64,000 nt of DNA from Candidatus Scalindua sp. (GCA_031316155.1 JALDRB010000008.1:62001-126000); one strand, 5' to 3'. Shown: positions 46,880 to 57,638, counted from the stretch's first letter. Made by a program: numbers and translations. Notes: generated by a model from the sequence alone, not told the origin.

Positions 46880-48148
46880 TCATTCTATTTTTTCAATAAA
46901 TAAATCCCATATCGTCAGGAACAGGATTTCGCAATTTTTTCTTGTTACGGTCTCTTTAAGGTTTCTGTTTATGACAATACACTTCCTGGGATTGTATTTT
47001 TTTATAAAGCCATCAAATGATCTTGGAATCATTGGCTTCATATGTTCACTGTATTTGACTTCGATGGGGATAATTTCTCTGCCTGTTTTTACAAGAAAAT
47101 CAATTTCCGCTCCTGATTTTGTTCGCCAGTAATGGATCTTGGTATTTGTCCAATGGAGCTTTTCCCTGAGAGTCATAAAGACGAGATTCTGAAATGCAAA
47201 ACCCAGGTCATCTTGACGGATGAGATTACCAAAAATACCGAGCATATAATTTCTCAAGCCGAGATCATTCAAATAAACGGTTGGTGATTTACTGATCTCA
47301 GTACGAACATTTCTATAATAAGGTGTCAACCTCTGCAGGATGTAGGTTTGCTCAGCATACCAGATGTAGTTTTTTAAAGTCGGTAACGAGATACCGAGAG
47401 TATTGGAAAGCTCTGAATTATTAAGCAGTCTGCCTATCTGATCTGCGAGAATCTTGATTAGCTGAGCAAAAGCGTCGATTTTCTCCACCTTTAATAAGTA
47501 TGCAATATCTTTCTCAATATATCCCTGATAAATCTCATCAATTGCCCTCAATTTTTCTTTCAGCTCATCTTCAAGAATTACCCTGGGATACCCTCCAAAA
47601 TTCAGATATTCCAGAAGCAGGTTGTCCAGTTCAATACCTTTTAGTGAAAAAAGCTCATTCAGGCGATTCTCGTATTTATAGCTGGTTTTGAAATTTATAA
47701 ATTCCGGAAGTGAAACGGGGTAAAGCTCATAAACCCTTTTACGTCCGAGCATCGACTCCTTTATATTGGCTTTCAAATCTACACTTCCCGATCCGGATAC
47801 GATAAATTTATAAGGTAATCCAATATCATGGATGCCTTTTAAAAACAGGCCAGCATCTTCTTTTCTCTGTATTTCATCAATAAAAACAAAGCCTCTCGTT
47901 TTACCTATTTCTAGTTCTATCTTTTGTATCAGATCATGCTGTGAACTGAAATGCTGCCTGTCATACTCAAAATCGAGACTGAGATACAGTGTCGGTTCTC
48001 CCTTGTCTTTGAGTCGATCTTGAATGATTTTCATCAGTGTTGTTTTTCCGGACTGTCTCGGTCCAAGGAGAAATACTACCTCTTTCCGACTCAGATCGTC
48101 CCATAAAGCCTGATAAATAGACCTCTTTATTAACTTACCTAAAACCAT
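46880..48148 (-). CDS. AAA+ ATPase of the AAA_14/DUF4143 type
   Basis: 422 residues. Walker A FLLGPRQSGKTTLM (about 26-39), Walker B GFVFIDEIQRKED (about 91-103), sensor VSGSGSVDLKANI. The winged-helix-like middle (LGISLPTLKNYIWYAEQ) precedes the DUF4143 nuclease-like domain with SGAEIDFLV and IPIEVKYSEH, a PD-(D/E)xK pattern. These ATPases are common, often single-gene accessory elements of unknown function, sometimes linked with toxins or mobile DNA. No partner gene is nearby. Confidence 0.85.
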   Translation of the reverse strand: MVLGKLIKRSIYQALWDDLSRKEVVFLLGPRQSGKTTLMKIIQDRLKDKGEPTLYLSLDFEYDRQHFSSQHDLIQKIELEIGKTRGFVFIDEIQRKEDAGLFLKGIHDIGLPYKFIVSGSGSVDLKANIKESMLGRKRVYELYPVSLPEFINFKTSYKYENRLNELFSLKGIELDNLLLEYLNFGGYPRVILEDELKEKLRAIDEIYQGYIEKDIAYLLKVEKIDAFAQLIKILADQIGRLLNNSELSNTLGISLPTLKNYIWYAEQTYILQRLTPYYRNVRTEISKSPTVYLNDLGLRNYMLGIFGNLIRQDDLGFAFQNLVFMTLREKLHWTNTKIHYWRTKSGAEIDFLVKTGREIIPIEVKYSEHMKPMIPRSFDGFIKKYNPRKCIVINRNLKETVTRKNCEILFLTIWDLFIEKIE

Positions 48149-48535
48149 TGTTATATATTAGCAGGGGATTTTGTAAAGTAAAGTTATATATTAGTATATT
48201 TTATCCGACATCCAAAATACTTTCCATCACCTGTAGTTGAAATGTGAATTACGACCTTCCTGTTAATTCTGGTGATTCCTGTTGAGTGCAGAAAATTTGA
48301 TTATTTCTCCACCATTGAGCTCTTGAGTAGGTTTAGCTCTTAAACCATTAATAGGAGTTTAGCCGATACCGTAATTGAACAAGTGATTATTTAATCGAAT
48401 CAAAATGTATAATTTATACAAATTGTTTTTAAAGATTTCTATTGTAAATAAGGAGGGGATAGAATAAAAAAACCTTTTGAGTTGCAATTTACAGGTCAAT
48501 GGACAATGTTCTTAACATAAAAGACCGAATCGTTT
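48149..48535. other. intergenic region
   Basis: 387 AT-rich bases between the AAA ATPase start and the aldolase stop. AAGGAGG occurs near 48450 on the plus strand but no start codon or frame follows. No terminator-like hairpin was seen for the aldolase gene. Confidence 0.45.
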
Positions 48536-49546
48536 CTATTCCATTTCTTCTCTATACTTTCCTTGCGATGCCAGGCCATTAAGTTTTGCCCGTTTCAGGA
48601 AGGCATCCTGACCGGCTTTGAAATTTTTCTGCTTACCCTGCCATGCCTTTAATGCAGGTTCCTGTAAAGCACGGGCAAAGGAAAAGCTGACATACCAAGG
48701 CAGGTTTTTTCCTAACATGTTTATCCTGTTAAGATGGGCAGTTGCCTCAACAGGAGTTTGTCCTCCAGACAAGAAATTTATACTTGGCAGCACAGAGGGA
48801 ACCGTTGCTTTAAGGCATTTGATAGTCTGCTCTGCAACCTCATCTACGTCTGCACGACTCACCGCTTCTTTTCCTGAAATAACCATGCTTGGTTTTAACA
48901 CACAGAGATCAACCCTCACATTATCTCTCTTCAAAGCTTCAAATACTTCCCTTAAGACTTTTTCCGTTGCTTCATAACTCTGCCCAATCGAGTGTGTTCC
49001 ATCAATCAGCACCTCTGGTTCAACAATGGGAACAAAGCCATGTTCATGACATATTTTTGCGTACATGGTAAGATCCTGAGCATTTCTTTGTATAGCCTCA
49101 GCACTTGGAGTGTTTTCTGAAATAGTGTAAACGGCTCTCCATTTTGCAAATCTTACCCCTGATTTTTTATAAGCTTTCAGTCGATCTCCTAAACCTTCTA
49201 ACCCTTTCGTGTATTTTTCTCCGTCTTCGTTTAAATCTGCCAAACCCTGATCAACTTTTATTCCAGGCACTATTCCATTTTTTTGTAAAACTTCAGGAAA
49301 AAAAACACCAGTATCAGATTTCTGATGTAACGTTTCCTCAAAAAGAATTACCCCGGAAATATAATTTTCCATTCCTGGTGTCGTTAAAATCAAATTCCTG
49401 TATTGTCTCCTCGTCTCCTCAGTTGATTCAACGTTAATGGAAGCCAGTCTTTTTGCAGCAGTTTTTTCACTTTCATCGGCAGCCAGTATCCCTTTTCCTC
49501 TGATGACCATATCCTTGACTGTTTGTTTTAATTTTTCTTCGTCCAT
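48536..49546 (-). CDS. fructose-bisphosphate aldolase, class I (eukaryote-like type)
   Basis: 336 residues from ATG 49546, the usual start of this family (MDEEKLKQTV...GKGILAADES). AAGGGG lies about 10 bases upstream. The frame stays open upstream to 49759, but that part is repeat-B copy 2 and not protein. Motifs: GILAADESEKTAAKRL, GVRFAKWRAVY, PIVEPEVLIDG, VLKPSMVI with the Schiff-base Lys, and FLSGGQ. It cleaves fructose-1,6-bisphosphate to triose phosphates. The C-terminal SQGKYREEME differs from the vertebrate Tyr end. Together with pyruvate kinase and glgP it fits a glucan-to-pyruvate path. Confidence 0.92.
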   Translation of the reverse strand: MDEEKLKQTVKDMVIRGKGILAADESEKTAAKRLASINVESTEETRRQYRNLILTTPGMENYISGVILFEETLHQKSDTGVFFPEVLQKNGIVPGIKVDQGLADLNEDGEKYTKGLEGLGDRLKAYKKSGVRFAKWRAVYTISENTPSAEAIQRNAQDLTMYAKICHEHGFVPIVEPEVLIDGTHSIGQSYEATEKVLREVFEALKRDNVRVDLCVLKPSMVISGKEAVSRADVDEVAEQTIKCLKATVPSVLPSINFLSGGQTPVEATAHLNRINMLGKNLPWYVSFSFARALQEPALKAWQGKQKNFKAGQDAFLKRAKLNGLASQGKYREEME

Positions 49547-49577
49547 AATTTTATACCCCTTCATTTTATGTTTTTTG

Positions 49578-49752
49578 ATACTCATCTGATAATGGTTTTC
49601 GGACCTGTCTGTGCGTAAGGAAAGGAACGCACGCAGACAGGTAAAATTCGAGATAAAATTGAGCGAGTAAAGTCCTTGGCGCCTTTTGTCCGGGGATACC
49701 TTCACCAGGATTTGGTTTCCAGTAAAACTGAAAACCAAATCGATTTTAGTAT
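49578..49752 (-). repeat. repeat family B, copy 2 (contains a different nested palindrome)
   Basis: Its reverse complement matches 24996-25162 with a few substitutions. It lacks copy 1's 30-base insert but carries its own, near 49602-49639: a strong hairpin with arms CCTGTCTG...CAGACAGG. The repeat ends 32 bases before the aldolase start and points towards it, just as copy 1 points towards the 25374 gene, so it forms most of the aldolase leader. Confidence 0.85.
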
Positions 49753-49815
49753 ATTCCACAATAAACCTACAGATACTCTATTACATAGCTTTATCATCAG
49801 CAAGTAAAAATTTCA

Positions 49816-49881
49816 CCCAACCTGGCCGAGCCAGAACTAAATAAGGAATAAATTTCATATGTGTTCTTGTTCGGCCAGGTT
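49816..49881. repeat. repeat family C, copy 2 (inverted repeat)
   Basis: AACCTGGCCGAGCCAGAAC (49819-49837) and GTTCTTGTTCGGCCAGGTT (49863-49881) form an imperfect inverted repeat around an AT-rich centre. The left arm and AT block resemble 28811-28860, and the overall plan (CCAACC...GGTTGG arms, AT-rich centre) resembles 60321-60393. Confidence 0.55.
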
Positions 49882-50542
49882 GTCAAATGAAAACCTTCGG
49901 TTTTCAAACTTTCCCTTATTGGTATAATGAATAATTAAATTAGAAAGTTGTTTGATTTTGGACCAACCGGTTTGTTACTTAAAAAAACTTTTTATTTATG
50001 AGTATAGCTTTCAATATCATGTTTTTTGTGCGTAAGCATAAGCCCAAACTTGTGCTGAACTTGATTCAGTAATGGCGTGAAGTAAAGATAGGGGTGCGCT
50101 TAACTCATTTGGTCTACTGATAGGCTCAACTTGATAAATCAACTTGAAGAGGTAAGTAAACTACTTGAGTCATAGTCAATTACTATTCTGAATTCTTTCT
50201 TCTGGCTTCTGAATTCAACTCATAAAATGAAAGACTTAAAAAACAATTCGTAAATCTGAAATCCTTTCCTGACTCGTTCGGGTTAGGTAAGTAGAGAAGA
50301 AAAAATTTAGCAGTATCTGAGATGCTGACAGGGGGTGGTAGACGGAAGTTCAGTAACAAATCAATGGCTTACTTCTTCAATCCTTTCATATTTTATGTTT
50401 AAGTCCTTACCTTAAGTTTTAATCTGTAGTTATGACCGTTCACAGAGGGAGTAAGGTGTCGGTTTAAATCGGGATGGAGAAGATGCTGATAAGGAGACTT
50501 GGAATTTGCAGAATCATCATCTTCTCCATCTCTATCCTTATC
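49882..50542. other. non-coding stretch between aldolase leader and zinc-ribbon gene
   Basis: About 660 bases with no supported ORF. Low complexity is not extreme. No RNA gene or promoter was recognised. Confidence 0.45.
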
Positions 50543-50758
50543 TTAATTATGTACTTCCCTGAGTTCTAACAAACTTGTCCCGCATTGATAACAAGTCCTT
50601 GCATACTGAGGATTGGAAGATAAACAGTCTTCGCATTTTTTTGTGAGTAATGTACCACAAAGCAAGCAAAAGTTTGCTCCTTCCAGATGATGATCATACT
50701 CACATTCTGAATTGGGACACAGTACATCACTCGTTGACTTTTTTGTTTCTGCATTCAT
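50543..50758 (-). CDS. double zinc-ribbon protein, 71 residues
   Basis: A perfect AAGGAGG stands about 8 bases before the ATG at 50758. Two zinc-ribbon units: CPNSECEY...CLLCG (about 18-41) and CEDCLSSNPQYARTCYQCG (about 46-64). Such proteins usually bind protein or nucleic-acid partners. Function unknown. It sits alone between non-coding stretches. Confidence 0.7.
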   Translation of the reverse strand: MNAETKKSTSDVLCPNSECEYDHHLEGANFCLLCGTLLTKKCEDCLSSNPQYARTCYQCGTSLLELREVHN

Positions 50759-51302
50759 TTCAATTGCCTCCTTATGATTGGTAAAAATATCAGCCAGAAA
50801 AGTAAAAAAATGAAAATCAGTTATTGTCAGTTATGTGATAACCTGCAGGAAACTCCAATCTTTTGTGGTGATTTGTCTTGCCAATAAACCTGTGTACAGA
50901 AGAGTTCTTTCCTGTTGCTTTTTGAAAAGGTACAATAAACATGCCAATCGTTGCTGCATCAGAATATATTTTTTCCGGTAAAGGTTAAGTATATATTCTT
51001 AAACTAGATGTAAAAAAAATTTTTTATGAGGCTCAGGCATATGATAATTGCAGGAGGTAAGAATTGTTGAAAAATTGGATATTGTGAGGTGTTTTGCAAT
51101 GTACGAAAGCGTAAGATTCTGGGCTGAGCCCGCAAAAACAGGGCATGACAAATTACCACCGGTTTTGTTGTGTCATGTTAGTGGATTTACCGATGACGTA
51201 TCTCTCTTTTTGCTCCCCGAATGAATTGGGTTGAGGAGATGCGAAAGGTTATATTTCTTCCTGAATATATTTTCGTTCTCTCCTTCGATTACCCTTTACT
51301 GA
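50759..51302. other. intergenic region with one possible small ORF
   Basis: 544 bases. Apart from the possible 41-residue ORF at 51099-51224, nothing recognisable. No terminator-like hairpin with a T run was found for the flanking genes. Confidence 0.4.
51099..51224 (+). CDS. possible small protein, 41 residues
   Basis: ATG with GAGGT about 9 bases upstream opens MYESVRFWAEPAKTGHDKLP and continues to a TGA at 51222-51224. The composition is protein-like, but the length gives no statistical support and no family is recognised. Confidence 0.2.
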   Translation: MYESVRFWAEPAKTGHDKLPPVLLCHVSGFTDDVSLFLLPE

Positions 51303-52244
51303 CTACCTGTTTTCCTTGATCTCTTTTATTAACTCGAAGATTTGACTGGCTATGTCAGTATGAGGCGCAACCTCTGCAGCCTTCGTTAGATTCTCAAACC
51401 AGGCTATCTCATCTTTTTTTCCTTCCCGGTATAACTCGGCCATTTTAAGGTATATGGTCTGTACGATTTCGGGTACCGGCCGGGAAACTTCGGCTAATGC
51501 AACAAGTTCCTTGAGGGCACTGTCATGTTCTCTGGAGATATTGCGGTTGAGAGTGCTCATAATATCAAAGATTCGTTTCGTACTTTCGTACCTGATTTTG
51601 AGTATCTCATAATTGGCTTTAAGGCCAAGTGCATTGTCTCTGTCATTTTCTATGATGTTATCAATAATGTCAGTGTACTCATTGAGGTTTTCTATCCCGC
51701 TGCTTTGGAGGTAATTTAGTGCCTGATCTAGAAGTTTCGCCTTCTCGGCACCCTGCGCACTCGCTGCTTCTTTAAACAGAGCATCCCGTTTCAACTTAAT
51801 GGAGAGAAGTTCGTTGAGATGGCGGAGGAAATTGTCGGGGCCTCCCTCCATGTAACCGGTCTTTGCGTAAGGCCGGCCTTGGGAATCTGTCAGTATAATA
51901 GTTGGAAAACCCTCAACCTGATAAAGTGTTTCCAATTCCTGATTCTGTTCTCTTACCTTTTCAGGCTGTTTCTTCTTTCTTGGGAAATCGACTTCTACGA
52001 GTACAAAGTGCTTGGGAGACTCTTTCTTAAACAACTCTTGGCTGAGTACCTCTTTATGAAGCTTAATGCACCATGGGCACCAATCCGAGCCTGTAAAGTG
52101 AAGGAGAAGATCCTTTCCTTCCGTCGTTGCCAGATTTTTAGCGGCCTCAAAATCATCCGTCCATTCTGCAACAGAGGCTCCTGTTGCCTTGCCCCATAAG
52201 AGGAGGGACGCCAAAACTATGATGGTAAAAATTGTTTTTTTCAT
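51303..52244 (-). CDS. exported thioredoxin-fold protein with CPWC motif
   Basis: 313 residues when started at MKKTIFTIIVLASLLLWG (ATG 52244), a Sec signal peptide; a further ATG at 52274 adds ten residues ahead of it. The thioredoxin-like domain (about 25-150) has GSDWCPWCIKLHKEV (CxxC) and the cis-Pro region EGFPTIILTD. The rest (about 160-310) is helical, TPR-like. The fit is a periplasmic DUF255/thioredoxin_7-like reductase or chaperone; the partner is unknown. It is downstream of lysA on the same strand, 142 or more bases away, so probably a separate unit. Confidence 0.75.
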   Translation of the reverse strand: MKKTIFTIIVLASLLLWGKATGASVAEWTDDFEAAKNLATTEGKDLLLHFTGSDWCPWCIKLHKEVLSQELFKKESPKHFVLVEVDFPRKKKQPEKVREQNQELETLYQVEGFPTIILTDSQGRPYAKTGYMEGGPDNFLRHLNELLSIKLKRDALFKEAASAQGAEKAKLLDQALNYLQSSGIENLNEYTDIIDNIIENDRDNALGLKANYEILKIRYESTKRIFDIMSTLNRNISREHDSALKELVALAEVSRPVPEIVQTIYLKMAELYREGKKDEIAWFENLTKAAEVAPHTDIASQIFELIKEIKENR

Positions 52245-52416
52245 GTTATATACATTAAAAAGATTTGTATTCATAAAAACTATCTTACGGTTTATATTGG
52301 ATGATTCAAGTGTTTTTATATCAGTTTTTAAAAGAGGCCGGAAAAGCTGTCATTTAACGGGTGTTCTCAATGTATCGATAAACAGAGGATGATGTTATGC
52401 GAACCGTGATCAATGC

Positions 52417-53712
52417 TTACAGATACTCTTTCTCAATAGCAATCAAATCTTCGTAGGTTTCTCTCCTCCTGATGGTTGAGACAGTACCACCGTCTACGAG
52501 TATTTCGCAGGCACGCGGTCTTGAGTTGTAATTTGAACTCATCGTAAAACCATATGCACCGCTACTGAAAACAGCAATAAGGTCACCCGCTTTCACCACA
52601 GGAAACCATCTCCCTTTTGCTAAAACATCACTGCTTTCACATACAGGACCTACGATATCAACAATCTCTAGATTTCCATTCGTTTGGGGTTTTTGATTCG
52701 GAAGTTCTATTTCCGGCCTGGGGACGGAAGTGCAGACAGGCCAGATCCTATGAAAAGCATCGTAAAGAGAGGGGCGAATTAAATCATTCATTGCAGCATC
52801 ACAGATAACATGCTTCTTTCCGCCGATTGAAGCTTTTGAATAGGTAACCCTGCTTACCAGAATTCCTGCATTTCCGACGATAAAACGTCCCGGTTCCATT
52901 ATCAGCCTGGCTCCTAATTTCTTGGTGATGGGGAGAATGTCTCTTGCGAAGTCTTCAGGTCTTTTAACGGATTCTCCCGTATATGATATACAGTAACCGC
53001 CTCCGATATTGAGATATTCAATTTTGTGCAGCTTTCGGACTTTTTGAAGAAATTCGTCCACTTTTTTTAACGCAAGAACATAAGGTTCCGGGTCATAAAT
53101 AGGCGAACCGAGATGGACGTGTATACCTCTCAAATCAATATTTTTATAGGAATCAATATTATTGATGATCTGTTCTGATGTTTCAAAATCTATTCCAAAC
53201 TTATTTTCCTTTTTACCCGTGGTAGTCTTGGCATGCGTCCGGGCGTCTATATCCGGATTGATACGCAAGGCTACGCGGGCCTTTTTGCTTAAGTCTCCGG
53301 CAACAGTATTGATATTTTCGAGCTCGGCTTTTGATTCAACATTGAACATGAATATATTGTTTTTCAGTGCATATTTTATTTCTTCAGTAGTCTTACCAAC
53401 ACCCGCAAAAACAATCTTGTCAGGATGTACTCCGATCTTCAGGGCCCGGTAAAGCTCTCCACCGGAAACAACATCAAATCCTGCTCCTGCATCGGACAGG
53501 ATTTTCAGTATTGTCAAATTAGAATTGGACTTGACTGAAAAACAGATTAACGGTTTTGCTTCTGCAAATGCGTCCTTTATTTCAGTGAAATGTTTGAGAA
53601 TAGAATTTTTGCTGTATATGTATGCAGGGGTGTTCTCCTTTTGAATTATTTCCTTTACGCTTGTGTCTTCACAAAATAACTCATTGTCTTTATAATGAAA
53701 AAAATTAGACAA
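52417..53712 (-). CDS. lysA: diaminopimelate decarboxylase
   Basis: 431 residues, the normal length. It decarboxylates meso-diaminopimelate to lysine with PLP. The PLP Lys is in CFSVKSNSNLTIL (usual YAVKAN), followed by GAGFDVVSGGELYRAL, RINPDIDARTHAKTTTGKKENKFGID, GIHVHLGSP, LNIGGGYCISY, EPGRFIVGNAG, and the late CESSDVLAKGR with the active-site Cys. The start overlaps the end of argH by 8 bases, so the two amino-acid genes are translationally coupled. Confidence 0.95.
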   Translation of the reverse strand: MSNFFHYKDNELFCEDTSVKEIIQKENTPAYIYSKNSILKHFTEIKDAFAEAKPLICFSVKSNSNLTILKILSDAGAGFDVVSGGELYRALKIGVHPDKIVFAGVGKTTEEIKYALKNNIFMFNVESKAELENINTVAGDLSKKARVALRINPDIDARTHAKTTTGKKENKFGIDFETSEQIINNIDSYKNIDLRGIHVHLGSPIYDPEPYVLALKKVDEFLQKVRKLHKIEYLNIGGGYCISYTGESVKRPEDFARDILPITKKLGARLIMEPGRFIVGNAGILVSRVTYSKASIGGKKHVICDAAMNDLIRPSLYDAFHRIWPVCTSVPRPEIELPNQKPQTNGNLEIVDIVGPVCESSDVLAKGRWFPVVKAGDLIAVFSSGAYGFTMSSNYNSRPRACEILVDGGTVSTIRRRETYEDLIAIEKEYL

Positions 53713-55111
53713 ATTTTTTCTCCCGTGTTGTAATATGTTTTTGAAGTTTTCTCTCCCAAGCCCTTATCTTTTTTCGTACCGATGCGGGGGAGGTGGAACC
53801 CGGACTTTTATACTGTTTAATATAATTTTTTACACCAATTGTTTCATAAATATCTTTGTCAATCAGAGGCGAAAATTTCTTGAAATCTTTTATACTGACA
53901 TCCTGCAGACGCTTGCCGTCACCGCTGTATTTCTTAACCATAGTACCAACAATTTCATGAGACTCACGGAAAGGAATCCCTTTCTTTACCAGATAATCTG
54001 CGATCCCTGTGGCGTCGAGAAACCCCTTTTCACAACTTTTTTCCATATTTTCAAACTTTAAGGCGGTCTTCTTAATCAGCTCTTTGAGGATTAACAGGCA
54101 CTCCTTTATCGTATCTGAAGTATCAAAAATTGCTTCCTTATCTTCCTGCATATCTCTGTTATAGGAGAGAGGCAGCCCTTTCATGATCGTGAGTAATGAA
54201 AATAGATTTCCGTAAACGCGACCGCATTTACCCCTGATAAGCTCAAGTACATCAGGGTTTTTCTTTTGGGGCATGATACTTGAACCGGTACAATAAGAAT
54301 CATCTATGTCGAGAAAGTCAAATCCCTGACTGGACCAGACAATCCACTCTTCACAAAATCGGGAGAGGTGCACCGAAATTATAGCCAGTACAGATGCAAA
54401 CTCCAGACAGAAATCCCGGTCACTGACGGCATCGATGCTGTTTTCAAATGTCGAATCGAAATCAAGCAGCTTCGCAGTAATTTCAGGCTTTATGTCAAGA
54501 GTTGTTCCTGCTAATGCACAAGCCCCAAGAGGCGATACATTGACGCGTTTTCGGCAATCAACGAGCCGTGTGCGGTCTCTCTCCAGCATTTCGACGTAAG
54601 CCAGGAAGTAATGGCCAGCCATGACAGGTTGTGCGTGTTGAAAGTGGGTGAATCCGGGAAGTATGTGTTTATCTGCGGTTTTTGCCTGCATGATGAATTC
54701 AGACTGGAGAGCGGTAATTGCCTCAATTATTTCCAGAATCTGATCACGCATCCATAGCCGGAGGTCGAGTGCTATCTGATCATTCCTGCTTCTGGCAGTA
54801 TGAAGTTTTTTCGCCACATCACCAATCCTCTCTACCAAAGCAGACTCAATATTCATATGGATGTCTTCTTGCTCAGTCTTAAACTGAAATGTTCCGGATT
54901 CAATCTCTTTATGAATACCCCTTAAACCTTTAATAATGGCGTTGCACTCGCTGAGCGTAATCAGGCTGCATTGCGCCAGCATGCGGGCATGTGCAATGCT
55001 CCCTTCAATATCGTATTTATACAATCGCTGATCAAACGATATTGATTCTGTAAATGCCTCGACCAGTGAAGCAGTTTTCTTGGTGAATCTACCTCCCCAT
55101 GCCTTTTTCAT
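53705..55111 (-). CDS. argH: argininosuccinate lyase
   Basis: 468 residues. It splits argininosuccinate into arginine and fumarate, the last step of arginine synthesis. It starts MKKAWGGRFTKKTASLVEAF as in the family; RSRNDQIALDLRLW, GFTHFQHAQPVMAGHY, and the fumarase-superfamily signature GSSIMPQKKNPD (about 283-294) are present. It lies 20 bases after lon and overlaps lysA. Confidence 0.95.
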   Translation of the reverse strand: MKKAWGGRFTKKTASLVEAFTESISFDQRLYKYDIEGSIAHARMLAQCSLITLSECNAIIKGLRGIHKEIESGTFQFKTEQEDIHMNIESALVERIGDVAKKLHTARSRNDQIALDLRLWMRDQILEIIEAITALQSEFIMQAKTADKHILPGFTHFQHAQPVMAGHYFLAYVEMLERDRTRLVDCRKRVNVSPLGACALAGTTLDIKPEITAKLLDFDSTFENSIDAVSDRDFCLEFASVLAIISVHLSRFCEEWIVWSSQGFDFLDIDDSYCTGSSIMPQKKNPDVLELIRGKCGRVYGNLFSLLTIMKGLPLSYNRDMQEDKEAIFDTSDTIKECLLILKELIKKTALKFENMEKSCEKGFLDATGIADYLVKKGIPFRESHEIVGTMVKKYSGDGKRLQDVSIKDFKKFSPLIDKDIYETIGVKNYIKQYKSPGSTSPASVRKKIRAWERKLQKHITTREKKFV

Positions 55112-55131
55112 AGCTGAGAATTGAGCTCCTT

Positions 55132-57540
55132 TTATTTATTTGATGTGCCAAAGACAGTGGTTAACATGTCTTCCACCTTTTCTACAAATATGAATGTTAA
55201 TTTTTCTTTTGCCTTTTCCGGGACTTCCGCTAAATCGTTTTCGTTTCTTTTTGGGAGGATAACCGTTGTGATTCCCGCCCTTTTTGCAGCCAGCACCTTT
55301 TCTTTAATCCCTCCCACAGGTAATACTCTGCCCCGTAATGTTATTTCTCCCGTCATTGCTACGTGAGGTTGAGTTGACTTACCCTTGAGTAGTGAGATCA
55401 GAGAAATTGCCATGGTAACTCCGGCAGAAGGGCCGTCCTTCGGAATGGCGCCTGAGGGGACATGGATATGATAATCATACTCTGAAAATTTCTTTACCGA
55501 AATGCCTAATGCCTTTTCATTTGAGCGGACATAACTCATAGCGGCTTCTGCTGACTCTTTCATGATGTTACCGAGTTGTCCTGTTAACATTAATTTTCCA
55601 CTTCCGATCATCCTCGTAGACTCTATAAATAATATTTCACCTCCGGACTGAGTCCATGCAAGCCCTGTTGCTACACCTGACTCAATTGTTCTTTCTGCGA
55701 CTTCTGCAAAGAACTTAACCGGGCCTAAAAATTCATTAATCATTTCTGCATTTACTTCAACAAGCTCTGTCTTACCTGAAGCGACCTCTTTGGCAACCTT
55801 TCTGCAAACGGTGCCAATCTCACGTTCAAGATTTCTTAAACCTGCCTCTCTGGTATAATCGCTTATTATTACCTTTACGGCATTATCCGTAATTGTTAGG
55901 TTTTCTATTTTTAAACCGTGAGCATCAAACTGCTTTGGGATAAGATATTTCTTTGCTATTTCCAGTTTTTCTTCTGTTGTGTAACCCGGCAGATCCAATA
56001 CCTCCATTCTATCCTTCAGGGCAGGCGGTATTGTATCAAGGATGTTGGCTGTCGTGATGAACATTACCTTTGAGAGATCAAAAGGGACATCAAGATAATG
56101 GTCAGAGAAGGAGTAATTTTGCTCGGGATCAAGTACTTCCAGCAATGCGGAAGAGGGATCTCCGTGGAAGTCTGATACCAGCTTATCTATCTCGTCGAGC
56201 ATATAGAGAGGGTTATTCGAAGAAGCCTTACGCAGACCCTGGATAATCCTCCCCGGTAAGGCACCGACATACGTGCGTCGATGACCGCGGATTTCAGCTT
56301 CATCCCGTATGCCTCCCAGAGACATTCTCACAAATTTTCTCCCCATTGCCTTGGCAATTGATTTACCAACAGATGTTTTGCCTGTACCCGGTGGTCCGAC
56401 AAAGCAAAGGATAGGACCTTTCATATCATTCTTCAGTTTCCTGACTGCTAAGTATTCAAGGATTCTCTCCTTTACCTTTTTTAGATTGTAATGATCTTCA
56501 TCGAGGACCTTTTTGGCGCTGGGAATATCGAGATTGTCTTCTGTAGAGATTGCCCACGGAAGGGCAATGAGCCAGTCCAGATATGTTCGTGCAACTGTAT
56601 ATTCAGCTGAAGATGGGTGCATCTTTGAAAGACGTGAAAGTTCGCGGTCAGCTTCATCTTGAGCCTCTTTTGATAATTTTGCCTGCTTTATTTTTTCTCT
56701 CAATTCATTTAATTCAACCGCATGTTCGTCACCTTCCCCAAGTTCATCTTGAATAGCCTTGAGCTGTTGGCGAAGATAATATTCCCGTTGCCCTTTTTCC
56801 ATTTCGTTTTTTACCTGTGACTGGATCTTGCTTGCGAGTTCAAGTACCTGCAACTCATTATTGATAAAAGCATTTACCTTCTGTAATCTTTTCTTCACAT
56901 TTACGAGCTCAAGGATTTCCTGTTTTTCCGGAACACTGATGTTTAAGTGTGAGGTGATAAGATCCGCAAGTCTCCCCGGGGGCTCAATATTAACGACTAC
57001 AATCTTCAGTTCTTCCGGTAAGTGTGATGAAATGGATACCATTTTGGTAAATTGAGTCTTCGCATTTGTAGCCAATGCTTCAATCTCAACGCCTGCTTTA
57101 TCGAGGACATCTTCTACTACTGTTACCTTTGCTTTAAAAAAGGGGTCTGTCTGGGTAAATTTCCTGATTCGTACTCTCGCAATACCCTGTACCAGCATCT
57201 TTGCGGTATTATCAGGCATCCTTAACATCTGCAGAACGATAGAGGCTGTACCAAGCTCATAGAGGTCTGAGGTGTCCAATTTTTCTTTATCTGGATCTTT
57301 CTGGGCAACAAGTACCACAAACCTGTTCGTAGCTAAAACAGTATCCAATAGTTTTAGCTCATTCTTTGTTGTGACACCCAGGGCTGTCACCATTTGTGGA
57401 AAAACTACTACATCTTTAAGGGCCAGGGTCGGTATTTCTTCCGGAATCTCCATAGATTCCGGTTTGGGTTTATCAGAAACGTTTGTTTTATCAGGAAGCA
57501 ACTCTTCTTTTGTTTTTTCGGATTTTTTTTCCATCGTCAT
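55132..57540 (-). CDS. lon: ATP-dependent protease Lon
   Basis: 802 residues. The N-terminal substrate domain (about 30-220) begins [20 protein letters not shown]+ has [15 protein letters not shown] (Walker A), MLDEIDKL (Walker B) and [19 protein letters not shown]; the protease domain has [15 protein letters not shown] (catalytic Ser) and [26 protein letters not shown] (catalytic Lys). ATG 57540 and 57534 are both possible. It is downstream of hsp20 and probably part of a heat-stress group; 98 bases separate them. No HrcA/CIRCE element was seen. Confidence 0.96.
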   Translation of the reverse strand: MTMEKKSEKTKEELLPDKTNVSDKPKPESMEIPEEIPTLALKDVVVFPQMVTALGVTTKNELKLLDTVLATNRFVVLVAQKDPDKEKLDTSDLYELGTASIVLQMLRMPDNTAKMLVQGIARVRIRKFTQTDPFFKAKVTVVEDVLDKAGVEIEALATNAKTQFTKMVSISSHLPEELKIVVVNIEPPGRLADLITSHLNISVPEKQEILELVNVKKRLQKVNAFINNELQVLELASKIQSQVKNEMEKGQREYYLRQQLKAIQDELGEGDEHAVELNELREKIKQAKLSKEAQDEADRELSRLSKMHPSSAEYTVARTYLDWLIALPWAISTEDNLDIPSAKKVLDEDHYNLKKVKERILEYLAVRKLKNDMKGPILCFVGPPGTGKTSVGKSIAKAMGRKFVRMSLGGIRDEAEIRGHRRTYVGALPGRIIQGLRKASSNNPLYMLDEIDKLVSDFHGDPSSALLEVLDPEQNYSFSDHYLDVPFDLSKVMFITTANILDTIPPALKDRMEVLDLPGYTTEEKLEIAKKYLIPKQFDAHGLKIENLTITDNAVKVIISDYTREAGLRNLEREIGTVCRKVAKEVASGKTELVEVNAEMINEFLGPVKFFAEVAERTIESGVATGLAWTQSGGEILFIESTRMIGSGKLMLTGQLGNIMKESAEAAMSYVRSNEKALGISVKKFSEYDYHIHVPSGAIPKDGPSAGVTMAISLISLLKGKSTQPHVAMTGEITLRGRVLPVGGIKEKVLAAKRAGITTVILPKRNENDLAEVPEKAKEKLTFIFVEKVEDMLTTVFGTSNK

Positions 57541-57638
57541 GATTTTTGTGATTTACAGGGTACTGGCAGTCAACATGAAAAGAGCCTTGGTCCGACATGG
57601 ACAGGTGGGGACGGGAGTCGGTACGAAGAACCCGGGTT

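Noticed and set aside
48445-48475. AAGGAGG ribosome-binding-like sequence
   Set aside because: No start codon or open frame follows it on the plus strand.
49547-49759. N-terminal extension of the aldolase by 71 codons
   Set aside because: The extension is repeat-B copy 2 read through by chance; the family start and a Shine-Dalgarno support ATG 49546.
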